From an uncultured Lachnospiraceae bacterium (lineage in GTDB: Bacteria > Bacillota > Clostridia > Lachnospirales > Lachnospiraceae): a stretch of 33,145 nt of DNA. Below, in pieces: positions 25,260-33,145 of this stretch. The position numbers and the translations under genes were made by a program. Every line of letters begins with the position of its first letter. The stretch's first letter is position 1. A model generated the notes under the pieces. That model did not search any database. It was not told the origin of the DNA and saw only the letters and a list, made by a program, of their open reading frames with translations. Location: assembly GCA_910586705.1 (NCBI GenBank), contig CAJUJK010000038.1, forward strand, positions 1 to 33,145. Reading direction: 5' to 3'.

Positions 25260-25925
25260 TCACACCGTGATCTTTCCATCCTCAATGCGGATCACCCGGT
25301 CCGCCATCTGCGCGATCGCCTCATTGTGCGTGATCATAACAATCGTCTGCGAGAATTTCTGTCCTGTCACCTTCAAAAGGCTTAAGACGTCCTGACTGGT
25401 TTTGGAATCCAGATTGCCCGTCGGCTCATCCGCCAGAATAATGGCGGGCTTGGAAGCCAGCGCGCGTGCGATCGCCACCCTCTGCTGCTGTCCGCCGGAG
25501 AGATTGTTTGGCAGATTGCCGAGTTTTGAAGAGAGTCCCAATGTATCTATTATTTCTTTGATATAATTCTGGTCGGGGCTGCCCCCGTCAAGCTGCACCG
25601 GGAGAAGAATATTCTCATAGACATTTAGCACCGGCACCAGATTATAATTCTGAAATACAAAGCCGATCTTCCTGCGACGGAAGATTGTCAGTTCCTCGTC
25701 CTTCAACGTAAAAATCTCCTTGCCGTCCACCGTAACGCCGCCGGACGTCGGGCGGTCCAGCCCGCCCAGCATGTGGAGGAGTGTGCTCTTCCCGCTGCCG
25801 GATGTGCCCACGACAGCCACAAACTCACCCTTTTCCACCTGAAAATTTACCCCGTCAAGAGCGTGTACCTCGTTCTCTCCCGAGCCATATACCTTTTTTA
25901 AATCCTTTGTTGACAGAATCGTCAT
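25260..25925 (-). CDS. LolD/MacB/BceA-type ABC transporter ATP-binding protein
   Basis: A 221-residue ATPase with Walker A GTSGSGKSTLLHMLGG, Q-loop in FVFQNYNLVPVLNVYENI, signature NLSGGQQQRVAIARAL, Walker B AIILADEPTGNLDS and H-loop VMITHNE. This is the standard MacB-class set. ATG 25925 has AAAGGAGGAA just ahead; the extra 16 upstream codons are unlikely. It pairs with the large FtsX permease downstream. The 248 bases upstream (25926-26173) contain TATAGT on the minus strand but no clear -35, plus a hairpin-like segment near 26130-26150. Confidence 0.95.
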   Translation of the reverse strand: MTILSTKDLKKVYGSGENEVHALDGVNFQVEKGEFVAVVGTSGSGKSTLLHMLGGLDRPTSGGVTVDGKEIFTLKDEELTIFRRRKIGFVFQNYNLVPVLNVYENILLPVQLDGGSPDQNYIKEIIDTLGLSSKLGNLPNNLSGGQQQRVAIARALASKPAIILADEPTGNLDSKTSQDVLSLLKVTGQKFSQTIVMITHNEAIAQMADRVIRIEDGKITV

Positions 25926-26173
25926 GGTCTTCCTCCTTTTTGTGTGATAAAAGCTGCCTGTTCCGCGCCGCACATTCTCATACGCCTGACTTTACTTTTA
26001 TCAAAAATAATCTGCATTGTGAAACACGCCGTACACCGTCCTCCACTATACAGATTATCTCATAGCATTCTTTCCACATTCTTTCATGGAAAAAATAAAA
26101 TATGACAGTTTTGTAAGAATTGCATCCTACACCCGGCGGCTTTTCCGTCGGTATCTTTGTCGAAAACATCATT

Positions 26174-27094
26174 TCAATCCGCAGGCAGATACATGGAAAA
26201 AACCGTGCCATTTCCCATGTCAGACGCAAGCTGAATATAGCCCGACTCCTGCTTTAAAATCTCCCTTGCCAGATAAAGCCCGATTCCCACGCCCTGTTCG
26301 TCGGAAACCGACACGGAACGGTAAAAACGCCCAAACACTTTGGCGTACTCCTCCTCCGAAATGCCGATTCCTGTGTCCTCCACCTCAACGCTGACAAAAA
26401 GTTCGTAAGGTCTGACACGCACCGTAACACCGCCAGTCTGCGTGTATTTGATGGCGTTGTCCATGAGATTGCCCAATGCCTCCAACGTCCATTTGTGATC
26501 AAAACATGCCGTAACGTCCTCCGCCCCTTCTGTAATCACGTGCAGATACAGCCCCTTTTCCCGCGCCGGAGCCATATACTGTTCCCGCGCCTCTTCCAAG
26601 AGCTGTAACAACGTGTTTTTGCACGGATGCAGCAAGAGGATTCCCGTCTCCAGCCTCGACAGCTTCACCAGCGACTGGATCAGAAAATCAAGCTTCCTCA
26701 CCTGACTTCCCAACAATGCAACCGTCTCGCTGTCCCTTCCGCCTTCCTCTTTTAAAAGTTCCGTATAGAGCAGGAGATTGGCGATCGGCGTCTTGGTCTG
26801 ATGGGAAATGTCCGCAATCAGCGTCTTGGTCTTTTCCTGCTCCGCCGCTGTTTTTCCAAGCTGTGTCTCCGATGCCGCCAGATACTCTGCCAGTTTATTT
26901 TCCACCGATGCCGTCAGGGACTCGTCAAAAGTATCCGCCCGGAAAGTTCCGTCGATGGCGGACTGAATCATATCGCGCATACGGCGCAGACTCCGCCTTC
27001 TGGAATAAAGGTCAAGGAACGCAATCACGGCTGCCGCGAATAGAAAAAATATGCTTAGAAGCAGAATAATGACCGTTGTGTTATCTGTGGGCAT
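26174..27094 (-). CDS. Sensor histidine kinase, small membrane-anchored type
   Basis: A 306-residue kinase with one N-terminal membrane helix (about 8-30) and almost no outer part. The dimerisation and phospho-acceptor region has ADISHQTKTPIANLLLYTEL (H98). The ATPase domain has N box LGNLMDNAIKYT, G1 VEDTGIGIS, F box VFGRFYRS and G2 GVGIGLYLAREI. The lack of a sensor domain fits kinases that are controlled by a neighbouring ABC transporter. The transporter follows directly. The start is ATG 27094 with GGGAG. Its likely partner is the OmpR-type regulator at 29525-30400, separated by two unrelated genes, which is unusual. Confidence 0.93.
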   Translation of the reverse strand: MPTDNTTVIILLLSIFFLFAAAVIAFLDLYSRRRSLRRMRDMIQSAIDGTFRADTFDESLTASVENKLAEYLAASETQLGKTAAEQEKTKTLIADISHQTKTPIANLLLYTELLKEEGGRDSETVALLGSQVRKLDFLIQSLVKLSRLETGILLLHPCKNTLLQLLEEAREQYMAPAREKGLYLHVITEGAEDVTACFDHKWTLEALGNLMDNAIKYTQTGGVTVRVRPYELFVSVEVEDTGIGISEEEYAKVFGRFYRSVSVSDEQGVGIGLYLAREILKQESGYIQLASDMGNGTVFSMYLPAD

Positions 27095-27166
27095 AGCTGT
27101 CTCTCCCGCTATTTCTTTCTAGTACAGTGAATATGTCAGTTACTTAATTTTCGCTGTACCAGCCTT

Positions 27167-27289
27167 CTACATGGATTTTTCCTGCTGCTGTAAGTAAAAC
27201 AATGTTTTCTGGGTTTCCATTTCATTGCGCAGTTCTTCTTCAGTCGGCAGATACAATTTATACTTTGATGCAAATAATTGCTCTACGCT
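27167..27289 (-). pseudogene. Possible C-terminal remnant of a lost gene
   Basis: Directly after the COG3910-like ATPase stop, another frame reads SVEQLFASKYKLYLPTEEEL and on through an amphipathic, Glu/Gln/Lys-rich tail to a stop at 27167. This looks like real protein sequence, yet it has no start, ribosome site or upstream body. The KYKLYLPTEEEL wording reminds me of the C-termini of some DUF1016/PDDEXK-type nucleases, but I cannot confirm that. It may mark a deletion between the ATPase gene and the kinase gene. Confidence 0.4.
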
Positions 27290-28014
27290 TCCAAAAGCTG
27301 ATGCAGTATCTGTTCTCTGTTGTTGATAAACATTTCCGTCACCTGATAACTTTCCGTGTCCTCGTAACTGCACGCATGAATTTGTCCGCCATCAAAACTC
27401 AGTATTTCCGCATTCGGAATCCCCAGCAGAATCGGCGAATGCGTCACAATGATAAACTGTGATTCTGCCCGGGCGCATCCCACAATTTCAAGCAATAAGG
27501 TGAGCTGTCTTTGCGGCGAAAGCGCCGCCTCCGGCTCGTCCAAAAGATAAACGCCATTCGCCCTAAAGTTCGTCTGCGCCATTGCCAGAAAGCTTTCGCC
27601 ATGCGATTTCTCATGGAAACGCTCTCCAAAGCCCCTGCTGTATTCATTCTCCGCAGTCGCAACATTATAGAAGCTCTCGGCGCGCAAAAAATATCCCCAT
27701 CCCGGTCTATGGATACCCTTGATCAGCCGAATTGCTTCACACAGTTCCGAATGGGAATCATACGTTGAAAACCGGTAATTCCTTGTTCCCCCTTCCGGAT
27801 TAAATCCATAAGCCACCGCAATAGCCTCCAGTAGTGTTGATTTTCCACTACCGTTCTCCCCCACAAAGAAAGTAATTGGCTTGTGAAACGCAAGATGATT
27901 TAATCCGGCTAAAGATTCAATATCCCTCAAATAACTGTATCGTTCTATTTTATCCCAGTCTATACTGAGTCCTTTTATATGAAGCTGTTCATCATTGTCT
28001 ATATTTATTTTCAT
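27283..28014 (-). CDS. COG3910-like AAA/ABC-type ATPase
   Basis: A 243-residue cytoplasmic ATPase. Walker A is VGENGSGKSTLLEAIA (G52-T60) and the family mark YGFNPEGGTRNYRFS follows. A signature-like SHGESFL is near 137-143, Walker B is GVYLLDEPEAALSP (D159, E160), and the switch histidine is in IIVTHSPIL (H192). It lacks membrane or coiled-coil parts, matching small predicted ATPases related to the RecF/SMC-like group. It starts 28 bases after the AlbA_2-domain gene with AAGGGG close by. Small ATPases of this kind occur in defence and regulatory pairs, but no nuclease partner is intact here. The function is unknown. Confidence 0.85.
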   Translation of the reverse strand: MKINIDNDEQLHIKGLSIDWDKIERYSYLRDIESLAGLNHLAFHKPITFFVGENGSGKSTLLEAIAVAYGFNPEGGTRNYRFSTYDSHSELCEAIRLIKGIHRPGWGYFLRAESFYNVATAENEYSRGFGERFHEKSHGESFLAMAQTNFRANGVYLLDEPEAALSPQRQLTLLLEIVGCARAESQFIIVTHSPILLGIPNAEILSFDGGQIHACSYEDTESYQVTEMFINNREQILHQLLEA

Positions 28015-28042
28015 GCACCCCTTAAAATAGCCTAAAATTCAT

Positions 28043-29506
28043 TTAGTTTCCACGGCGAATAACCCATTTGCCCTTTTTGGTAGGACCGACATGTTCCAAT
28101 ATTCCGGTCCGCTTCAGTATCTCAACATAATATCTTACCGTTCCGTTTGTCACATGCAGTCTTTTTGCAACTTTCTCAATAGACAATTCTGGTTCCGCCT
28201 GCAAAATATCTATAATTATATTTCCCATCTCCAGATTGCTGTTTTCTTTGCTGTTTTCTTTGCTGTTTTCTTTGCTGTTTTCTTTGCTGTTTTCTTTGCT
28301 GTTTTCTTTCGGTCCTGTCTGTAATCCTGCAACTTTTCCCATCGGAATCAAGATTTCAAAAACTTCTCCTTCTATAAAAAGAGGTGTTTCACCGGAATAC
28401 AATTTCGTGTATTTATAGGTATTACGCATACCTGACCCTAATTCATCCGCATAGCCAATCTCCCGAAACACTTTTGAAATAGGCGGATTCTTTGGAAACG
28501 GTTCAAATTTATTGAGCTGCAACTCTCCATGTCCGTGCGGCAGGTTGCTGTTCTTCGTAAATACCCTTTCCTTTTCAATAACAAACTGTGCCGTATATGC
28601 GTTTGCGTAATCTCTGTGCGCCAAAATATTAGAAATAACTTCCCTCAAAATCTTATCTCTTGCACTGACACTCTGGTCGCCATCAAGCACAAAAGTATCA
28701 TTTAAATGTTTCTTGCCAAAATCCATCAGTCTGCGGTAACTGTCAATCAAATTCGTGATAATCACTTCTCTGTCGTCATAGCGGTCCATATTTTTCACCC
28801 GATATATGGCATCAGTTTTATACTGTGGCAGCACTGACATAATGGTGCTGTCTTTGCCAAACAGCAGTATAGCCGCAAGCGTAATGCCTTCCCGGCCCGT
28901 ATCGGGATCCGTCAATATAAGGCCAGAACTTCTGAGAATTTCTTCCTCATTCATATTTTCCCATGCATGGCTGTCTACTCGCGATACCGCCATTTTCTTT
29001 GCCCTTCGGATCACATCATAATCCAAAAACTCCATTCCAAGTTTGGAATACACTTTATTTACAAAATATGTGCTCTGCTTTCTGGCATACATTTTGTACA
29101 CCAGCTCCGCATTATCCGTGATATCAATATCCCCCTCATACGTTCTATCTAAAATACGCCCGTTCAGACGCCTGACCTGCATTCCTTCCGGAACCCATAT
29201 ATAAATAATTTTTTTCCCATCAATTTCATAAACTTCCGGCACAAGATACATAGAAGGGTTAATCTTATTCGCATTATTTACGGATGTGGTAAAATCTTTC
29301 AGCATTTTATCAACTTTCTGTGGGTTAACCCCGACAATTTCCTTTGTCGTGTCTGCAATCCCCAGAATCAAATGCCCTCCATTTCTATTGTTGAAAGAAC
29401 AGACCGATTCATAAATATCCTTATTTAGTCCATTCTCTGATTTTTTAAATTCAACATCCGTTTTCTCCCCCGAATGAATCAATTCTCTCAGTTCATCTAC
29501 TGTCAC
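28043..29506 (-). CDS. AlbA_2 (Schlafen-type) domain transcriptional regulator with KENS repeat linker
   Basis: A 487-residue probable DNA-binding regulator. The AlbA_2 domain (about 1-125) has DVEFKKSENGLNKDIYESVC and NGGHLILGIADTTKEIVG. A central region leads to an HATPase_c_4-like part with REVISNILAHRDYANAY and ADELGSGMRNTYKY. A six-copy Lys-Glu-Asn-Ser repeat links it to a C-terminal winged helix with LSIEKVAKRLHVTNGTVRYY. Proteins of this layout are often mislabelled as RecG-like helicases, but no helicase motif is present. GTG 29506 has AGGGGG seven bases ahead, so I chose it. The ATG at 29524, directly abutting the preceding stop codon, is the alternative. It lies between a response regulator and its likely kinase. 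Confidence 0.85.
   Translation of the reverse strand: MTVDELRELIHSGEKTDVEFKKSENGLNKDIYESVCSFNNRNGGHLILGIADTTKEIVGVNPQKVDKMLKDFTTSVNNANKINPSMYLVPEVYEIDGKKIIYIWVPEGMQVRRLNGRILDRTYEGDIDITDNAELVYKMYARKQSTYFVNKVYSKLGMEFLDYDVIRRAKKMAVSRVDSHAWENMNEEEILRSSGLILTDPDTGREGITLAAILLFGKDSTIMSVLPQYKTDAIYRVKNMDRYDDREVIITNLIDSYRRLMDFGKKHLNDTFVLDGDQSVSARDKILREVISNILAHRDYANAYTAQFVIEKERVFTKNSNLPHGHGELQLNKFEPFPKNPPISKVFREIGYADELGSGMRNTYKYTKLYSGETPLFIEGEVFEILIPMGKVAGLQTGPKENSKENSKENSKENSKENSKENSNLEMGNIIIDILQAEPELSIEKVAKRLHVTNGTVRYYVEILKRTGILEHVGPTKKGKWVIRRGN
28238..28309 (-). repeat. Six tandem copies of a 12-base unit (KENS linker)
   Basis: GCTGTTTTCTTT is repeated six times without error on the plus strand. It reads Lys-Glu-Asn-Ser in the gene. 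Because the unit is 12 bases, copy-number change would alter linker length but not frame. Confidence 0.97.
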
Positions 29507-29524
29507 GAAAGCACCCCCTTGCAT

Positions 29525-30400
29525 CTACTCCCACCGATACCCAATACCATACACCGTTTTAATCCGCTCCTGCGCGCCCAGCTTGTCCCGCAGACGTTTC
29601 ACCGTGACGGACAATGTGTTTTCATCCACAAACGCCGCGTCCACCGACCAGATACAATCCAAAAGTCGGTCTCTGGTCAGAGTAATCCCCCGATTTTCTA
29701 TGAGAACCCGGAGCAGTTTCTGTTCGCTCTTGCTGAGTTCAATCTGCTCCTCCCCATGGCAAAACAACATCTTCGCAAAATGAAACCGATAGTCGCCGTC
29801 GGCAATCCAGCCCTCGCCGTGCTTTCCTGCACCGCTCTCTGTCACATCACGACCCGTCATGCCGCCCACCGCATTGTCATCCCCCGTGTTGTCCGATATC
29901 GCCGCCATATGTCCGGCATCTGCCCCCGATATGCCTTCCGTATCTACCGGCGAACCGTTTCGATCCCGGGACTCTGCCCGTCGAAGCTGGGTCGCCACCC
30001 GCGCCCGGAGTACCGCCAGACTAAAAGGTTTCGTAATATAATCGTCCGCCCCGGCTTCCAGACCTGCCACGATATCGGTTTCCATGTCGTTTGCCGTCAG
30101 CATGATCACGCACATGTCATATTTCGCCTTTATCTGCTGCAAAAAGTCAAAGCCGTTTCCGTCGGGAAGGTTCACATCCAGCACCACGAGGTCAAAAGCT
30201 GTCCGCGCAATTTCTCCTACTGCTCCTTGATTCAGTGCCGCCGATGCACTTTCTCCCCCGTCAAGCAGCTTCTCCGCTTCCTGCAGGGTATGACAGCTCA
30301 CTGTCTCCGTCTTCTCATTTTGCAGGGCGCGGCACAGACCGCCCGCAAGCGGATGATCGTCCTCCACAATTAAAATCCGTTGTTTTCTATCTACACCCAT
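29525..30400 (-). CDS. OmpR-family response regulator with long linker
   Basis: A 291-residue regulator. The receiver domain has ED acidic pair 13-14, phospho-acceptor D75 in VVLDVNLPDGNG, T102 region and K124 in YITKPFS. It carries an extra segment of about 15 residues around 48-66, before the phospho-acceptor strand. The C-terminal winged helix (about 205-291) has LSKSEQKLLRVLIENRG and ENTLSVTVKRLRDKLG. Between them is a Gly/Asp/Ser-rich linker of about 60 residues (142-200), against the usual 5-20, which explains the length over the family's roughly 225. ATG 30400 has AGGGG upstream and follows the exporter stop by 11 bases. It is a likely partner of the kinase at 26174-27094. Confidence 0.92.
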   Translation of the reverse strand: MGVDRKQRILIVEDDHPLAGGLCRALQNEKTETVSCHTLQEAEKLLDGGESASAALNQGAVGEIARTAFDLVVLDVNLPDGNGFDFLQQIKAKYDMCVIMLTANDMETDIVAGLEAGADDYITKPFSLAVLRARVATQLRRAESRDRNGSPVDTEGISGADAGHMAAISDNTGDDNAVGGMTGRDVTESGAGKHGEGWIADGDYRFHFAKMLFCHGEEQIELSKSEQKLLRVLIENRGITLTRDRLLDCIWSVDAAFVDENTLSVTVKRLRDKLGAQERIKTVYGIGYRWE

Positions 30401-30411
30401 GCTGTTTTCCC

Positions 30412-32184
30412 CTACTTCAACTCATTCGCCGTCACATAAAAATGATGGTAAATGCCATTCTGCGCAAGCAGGCTCTCGTGGGTTCCCTCCTCCACGATGC
30501 CCTCCTCCGTCAATACCAGAATCCGATCTGAATTGCGAATGCTTGACAGTCTGTGCGCGATGGTGATAGTCGTCCTCCCCTTCGCTAACGCCTCCAAAGA
30601 TTTCGCCACTTGAAACTCACTCTCATTGTCCAGCGCAGAAGTGGCTTCATCCATGATCAAAATAGGCGGATTTTTCAAAAATACCCGTGCAATGCTGATG
30701 CGCTGTTTCTGTCCGCCGGAGAGCTTCACGCCGCGCTCTCCCACATAGGTGTCATACCCGTCCTTCAAAGCTGTGATAAACTCATGCGCGCCCGCCTGCT
30801 TCGCCGCCTCCACCACTTCCTCTCTCGTGGCATTCTCCCTTCCGTAAGCGATATTTTCATAAACCGTGCCGGAAAAGAGATAAACATCCTGCTGTACCAT
30901 ACCGATATTCTGCCGCAGGCTCTTGATCGTATACCCGTGGATGTTTTTCCCGTCTAACAGGATTTCCCCCTGATCAATATCATAAAACCGGGGAATCAGA
31001 TTACACAGCGTAGTTTTTCCGCCGCCGGAAGGACCTACAATCGCAATCTTCTCGCCCTGTTGAATTTCCAGATTTAACCCCCGGAACACTACATTGTGGT
31101 CGTCGGGGTACGCAAAGCTGACATTGCGGAAAGAAATATTACCTTTCGGGTTCACACACGCCACCGCGCCCGGCTCGTCAAAAATTTCGATATCGCTGTC
31201 CATAATCTGCACGAAGCGCTCAATTCCCGTCATGCCCCGCTGAAACTGCTCCGCGAACTCAATAATGCGGCGGATGGTCGCAATCAGCGTTGTCACATAC
31301 ATCACATACGCCACCAGATCGCCGGGCTCGATTTTCCCTTTCACCATAAAAATGCCGCCCGCCGTAAGAAGCACCAGATACATCAGACCGTCGAAAGCCC
31401 TCGTGGTCGTCTGAAACGCCGCCATAAACTTGTATGTCTCTTTTTTAATGCGGAAAAAGTTCTGATTGTCCTGCTCGAATTTCTCCTTTTCCTTCTCCTC
31501 GTTGGTGAATGCCTTCACCACTTTCTGCCCGAGAAGACTGTCCTCAATGCGTGCGTTCAGCTCGCCGATCTGCACGCGCTGTTTCCGAAACGCCTCCCGC
31601 ATCCGCAAATTGATCGCCGTACAGGTCACAGCCATAATCGGCACCACGATGAAAATAATAAGCGTCAGTCCCAGACTGATCTGCGCCAGAATAACAAAGG
31701 AAATGACCGCCTTGATGCCCGCAATGAAAAATTCCTCCGGGCAATGGTGGGAAAACTCCGTCACGTCAAAGAGGTCATTGGTGATGCGTCCCATGATCTG
31801 ACCGACTTTCGTATTATTATAATAGGTGTCCGACAGCTTCTGCAGATGGGCATAAGCATCCCGCCGCATGTCCGTCTCAATGCGCGTGCCCATCACATGC
31901 CCCGTGTAAGCCATATAAAAATTCGCCACCGTGTCAACAATGCGCAGACACAAGTACAATATGCCCAGCCGGGCGATGACTGATATAGTCAACGATGCCA
32001 GATCGTTCATCCCCGCATTGGTGATAAAGCGGATAATCATCGGCAGCACCAGCTCACAGATCGTCGTAAGTCCCGCACAGAGCAGGTCAATCACAACAAT
32101 TTTCCAATACTTTTTATAATAAGGAAGAAACCGTTTCAGTAATTCCCCGGATTTGTAGTTTCTTGTGCTTTCCTGTGTGTTCAT
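30412..32184 (-). CDS. ABC-type multidrug/lipid exporter (fused TMD-NBD half transporter)
   Basis: A 590-residue half transporter. A six-helix membrane domain (about 25-325) carries YNNTKVGQIMGRITNDL. The ATPase domain (about 345-590) has Walker A VGPSGGGKTTLCNLIPRFYD, Q-loop NIGMVQQDVYLFSGTV, signature LSGGQKQRISIARVFL, Walker B ILIMDEATSALD and H-loop IAHRLSSI. It should work as a homodimer, since no second half transporter is adjacent. ATG 32184 follows AAGGGG. It heads the operon-like run that continues through the response regulator. The substrate is unknown. Confidence 0.95.
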   Translation of the reverse strand: MNTQESTRNYKSGELLKRFLPYYKKYWKIVVIDLLCAGLTTICELVLPMIIRFITNAGMNDLASLTISVIARLGILYLCLRIVDTVANFYMAYTGHVMGTRIETDMRRDAYAHLQKLSDTYYNNTKVGQIMGRITNDLFDVTEFSHHCPEEFFIAGIKAVISFVILAQISLGLTLIIFIVVPIMAVTCTAINLRMREAFRKQRVQIGELNARIEDSLLGQKVVKAFTNEEKEKEKFEQDNQNFFRIKKETYKFMAAFQTTTRAFDGLMYLVLLTAGGIFMVKGKIEPGDLVAYVMYVTTLIATIRRIIEFAEQFQRGMTGIERFVQIMDSDIEIFDEPGAVACVNPKGNISFRNVSFAYPDDHNVVFRGLNLEIQQGEKIAIVGPSGGGKTTLCNLIPRFYDIDQGEILLDGKNIHGYTIKSLRQNIGMVQQDVYLFSGTVYENIAYGRENATREEVVEAAKQAGAHEFITALKDGYDTYVGERGVKLSGGQKQRISIARVFLKNPPILIMDEATSALDNESEFQVAKSLEALAKGRTTITIAHRLSSIRNSDRILVLTEEGIVEEGTHESLLAQNGIYHHFYVTANELK

Positions 32185-32207
32185 AATCTACCCCTTATAT
32201 AAATGCT

Positions 32208-32236
32208 ATTATAATTCAAACGTATTTTATTCGTAA
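32208..32236 (-). promoter_or_regulatory. Promoter for the exporter/regulator operon
   Basis: On the minus strand TTACGA (32231-32236), 17 bases, then a perfect TATAAT (32208-32213). The -35 overlaps the last codons of the upstream gene. It uses the same TTACGA as the carD promoter. Confidence 0.55.
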
Positions 32237-32895
32237 AAATCCCCTATTTCTCTGCAAATCTTCTCCACGCACGTTTCCATAAATCTCTCCATAATCCCCT
32301 TCGTGCAAAACCGATACCTGCTCACATCTGCTACCGTTTTCCCGACAAACTGCTCATACAAAAGAGACTGTTTCTGCCGTGCAAGATCCTCCTTCAAAAT
32401 ACAGCCTTCTACCCCGCAAATCTGTCCCTGCTCCAAAAGCCGCCAGATTTCCGGCGACTCCCTATCATTCTGATATAACCACTGGTCGATACCGTAAGCT
32501 TCCGCCGCATACTGCCCGTATACTTCGTCAAGGTCTGCGCCCTGCATCATCTTTTCCCGAAAGGGCGTCCAGATACATCTGTCGTTCTCCCAGTCCGTCA
32601 AAAGGTGCGTGCAGTAACCCGCCATAAAGTCCCGGTTTCCGACGCTTTGATTTTCTTTCCAGAACTTGCGGATCGCTTCCAGCCAGCCCTCACTGTCAAC
32701 CGTTATACCCCAGCGCGGTCCAAATTCCCACAAATGACTTTTCTCTTTCAAAGATACATCATATCTGTCGTGAAAATGCACCGCATCCGGCGCGACGGAA
32801 CCGAGCAGAAAATCTTCCGGACGCTCTATCCACCCGTCGCCATACCGCACAAACAACTCATATGCAACTTTTAAGTGCACCATTGGATATGACAT
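32227..32895 (-). CDS. Zinc-dependent phospholipase C-like family protein
   Basis: A 222-residue all-alpha protein resembling the Zn_dep_PLPC family. It begins MSYPMVHLKVAYELF (H7). FLLGSVAPDAVHFHDRY follows, then a histidine in the KEKSHLWEFGP stretch, and FMAGYCTHLLTDWEND. The Asp/His set fits a multi-zinc site. No signal peptide is present, so unlike secreted clostridial phospholipases it is probably cytoplasmic and may act on another phosphoester. The frame extends to 32961, but ATG 32895 has GGAG upstream and begins at the family's conserved start. It ends 42 bases before the exporter start, and the exporter promoter overlaps its tail. Confidence 0.78.
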   Translation of the reverse strand: MSYPMVHLKVAYELFVRYGDGWIERPEDFLLGSVAPDAVHFHDRYDVSLKEKSHLWEFGPRWGITVDSEGWLEAIRKFWKENQSVGNRDFMAGYCTHLLTDWENDRCIWTPFREKMMQGADLDEVYGQYAAEAYGIDQWLYQNDRESPEIWRLLEQGQICGVEGCILKEDLARQKQSLLYEQFVGKTVADVSRYRFCTKGIMERFMETCVEKICREIGDFYE

Positions 32896-32960
32896 AATCG
32901 TTATCTCCGTTTCTGAATTTACATTACATTCCATTATATACTGCGCACAAAACAGTGTCA

Positions 32961-32992
32961 AAACAAAAGGGCTGTCCCTTTTCGGACAGCCC
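32961..32992 (-). terminator. Terminator of an upstream minus-strand transcript
   Basis: A perfect 9-bp stem GGGCTGTCC / GGACAGCCC with a six-base loop, followed on the minus strand by TTTTGTTT. It ends a transcript entering from beyond the right edge. Nothing else convincing was found in 32993-33145. Confidence 0.85.
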
Positions 32993-33145
32993 GCAAAAAA
33001 CAGTTCCTTCTTTATATTTGTACCAGCTACATAGCCCCAGCTTCTCCTGCCTTCTGTAACAGCGTCTTAAATTTGGAAGACAGTTTGCACAGCCGGGAGT
33101 TTGACACTTCCTTTTAAACCTCATAACACACAAATCTTGTATTTA

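Noticed and set aside
25978..26229. Minus-strand frame of 83 residues ahead of the MacB-like ATPase
   Set aside because: Overlaps the kinase end, no ribosome site, no recognisable composition.
28043..29506. RecG-like helicase label for the AlbA_2 gene
   Set aside because: No Walker-type helicase motifs; layout is AlbA_2, HATPase-like, winged helix.
32924..33133. Minus-strand Cys-rich frame of 69 residues at the right edge
   Set aside because: It reads through a strong terminator hairpin, starts at TTG without a ribosome site, and an upstream stop lies at the window edge. In another frame the region reads KFKTLLQKAGEAGAM then stop, which looks like a gene end but has an in-frame stop shortly upstream.

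Overview
The window looks like chromosomal DNA of a Gram-positive Clostridia, most likely Lachnospiraceae. The evidence is protein similarity recalled from memory, strong AGGAGG-type ribosome sites, near-balanced base composition, M56/BlaI and YesMN-type regulators, a lipoprotein sugar-binding protein, and a tRNA gene without an encoded CCA. No phage, insertion sequence, CRISPR array or rRNA was seen. Nearly everything reads on the minus strand; only a tRNA-Lys gene and a small ComFB-family gene read on the plus strand. No stretch over 300 bases lacks a gene.

Layout, left to right. (1) 94-1796: BlaI/BlaR1-type repressor and membrane protease pair, with an operator-like dyad inside its own promoter spacer. 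(2) 1916-6555: glycogen branching enzyme (glgB), downstream of a large TPR protein whose C-terminus looks like a CbbX/SpoVK-type AAA+ domain without catalytic residues. (3) 6737-8399: rsmA and tatD. (4) 8590-8662: tRNA-Lys(CTT) with its own promoter and terminator. (5) 8714-17394: a sugar-uptake and sensing island. Transcription runs rbsA-like ATPase, rbsC-like permease, then a lipoprotein holding two tandem substrate-binding domains (about 86% identical to each other), then a terminator, then an AraC-type response regulator, a YesM/LytS-type kinase with almost no extracellular part, and a second RbsA-like protein that has lost every ATPase motif. (6) 17659-18990: ArsP_2-like metal or arsenic exporter, divergent from a comFB-family gene. 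(7) 19055-22402: ECF sigma factor with membrane partner, a CarD-family regulator and an orphan CheC-like protein. (8) 22533-32184: a block of ABC exporter, OmpR-type regulator with an unusually long linker, AlbA_2 (Schlafen-type) regulator with a KENS repeat, COG3910-like ATPase, a possible gene remnant, histidine kinase, and a MacB/BceAB-like ABC ATPase and large FtsX permease. (9) 32227-32895: zinc-dependent phospholipase C-like protein, preceded by a terminator.

The most unusual part is region 5. A catalytically dead homologue of the transporter's own ATPase is encoded with a kinase that seems unable to sense ligand by itself, beside a transporter with a doubled binding protein. This suggests the kinase may read the state of the transporter through the dead ATPase; that is inference. 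The TPR/pseudo-AAA+ protein beside glgB is a second case of an ATPase fold kept without its chemistry. Family names come from motif recognition by eye; no searches were run.
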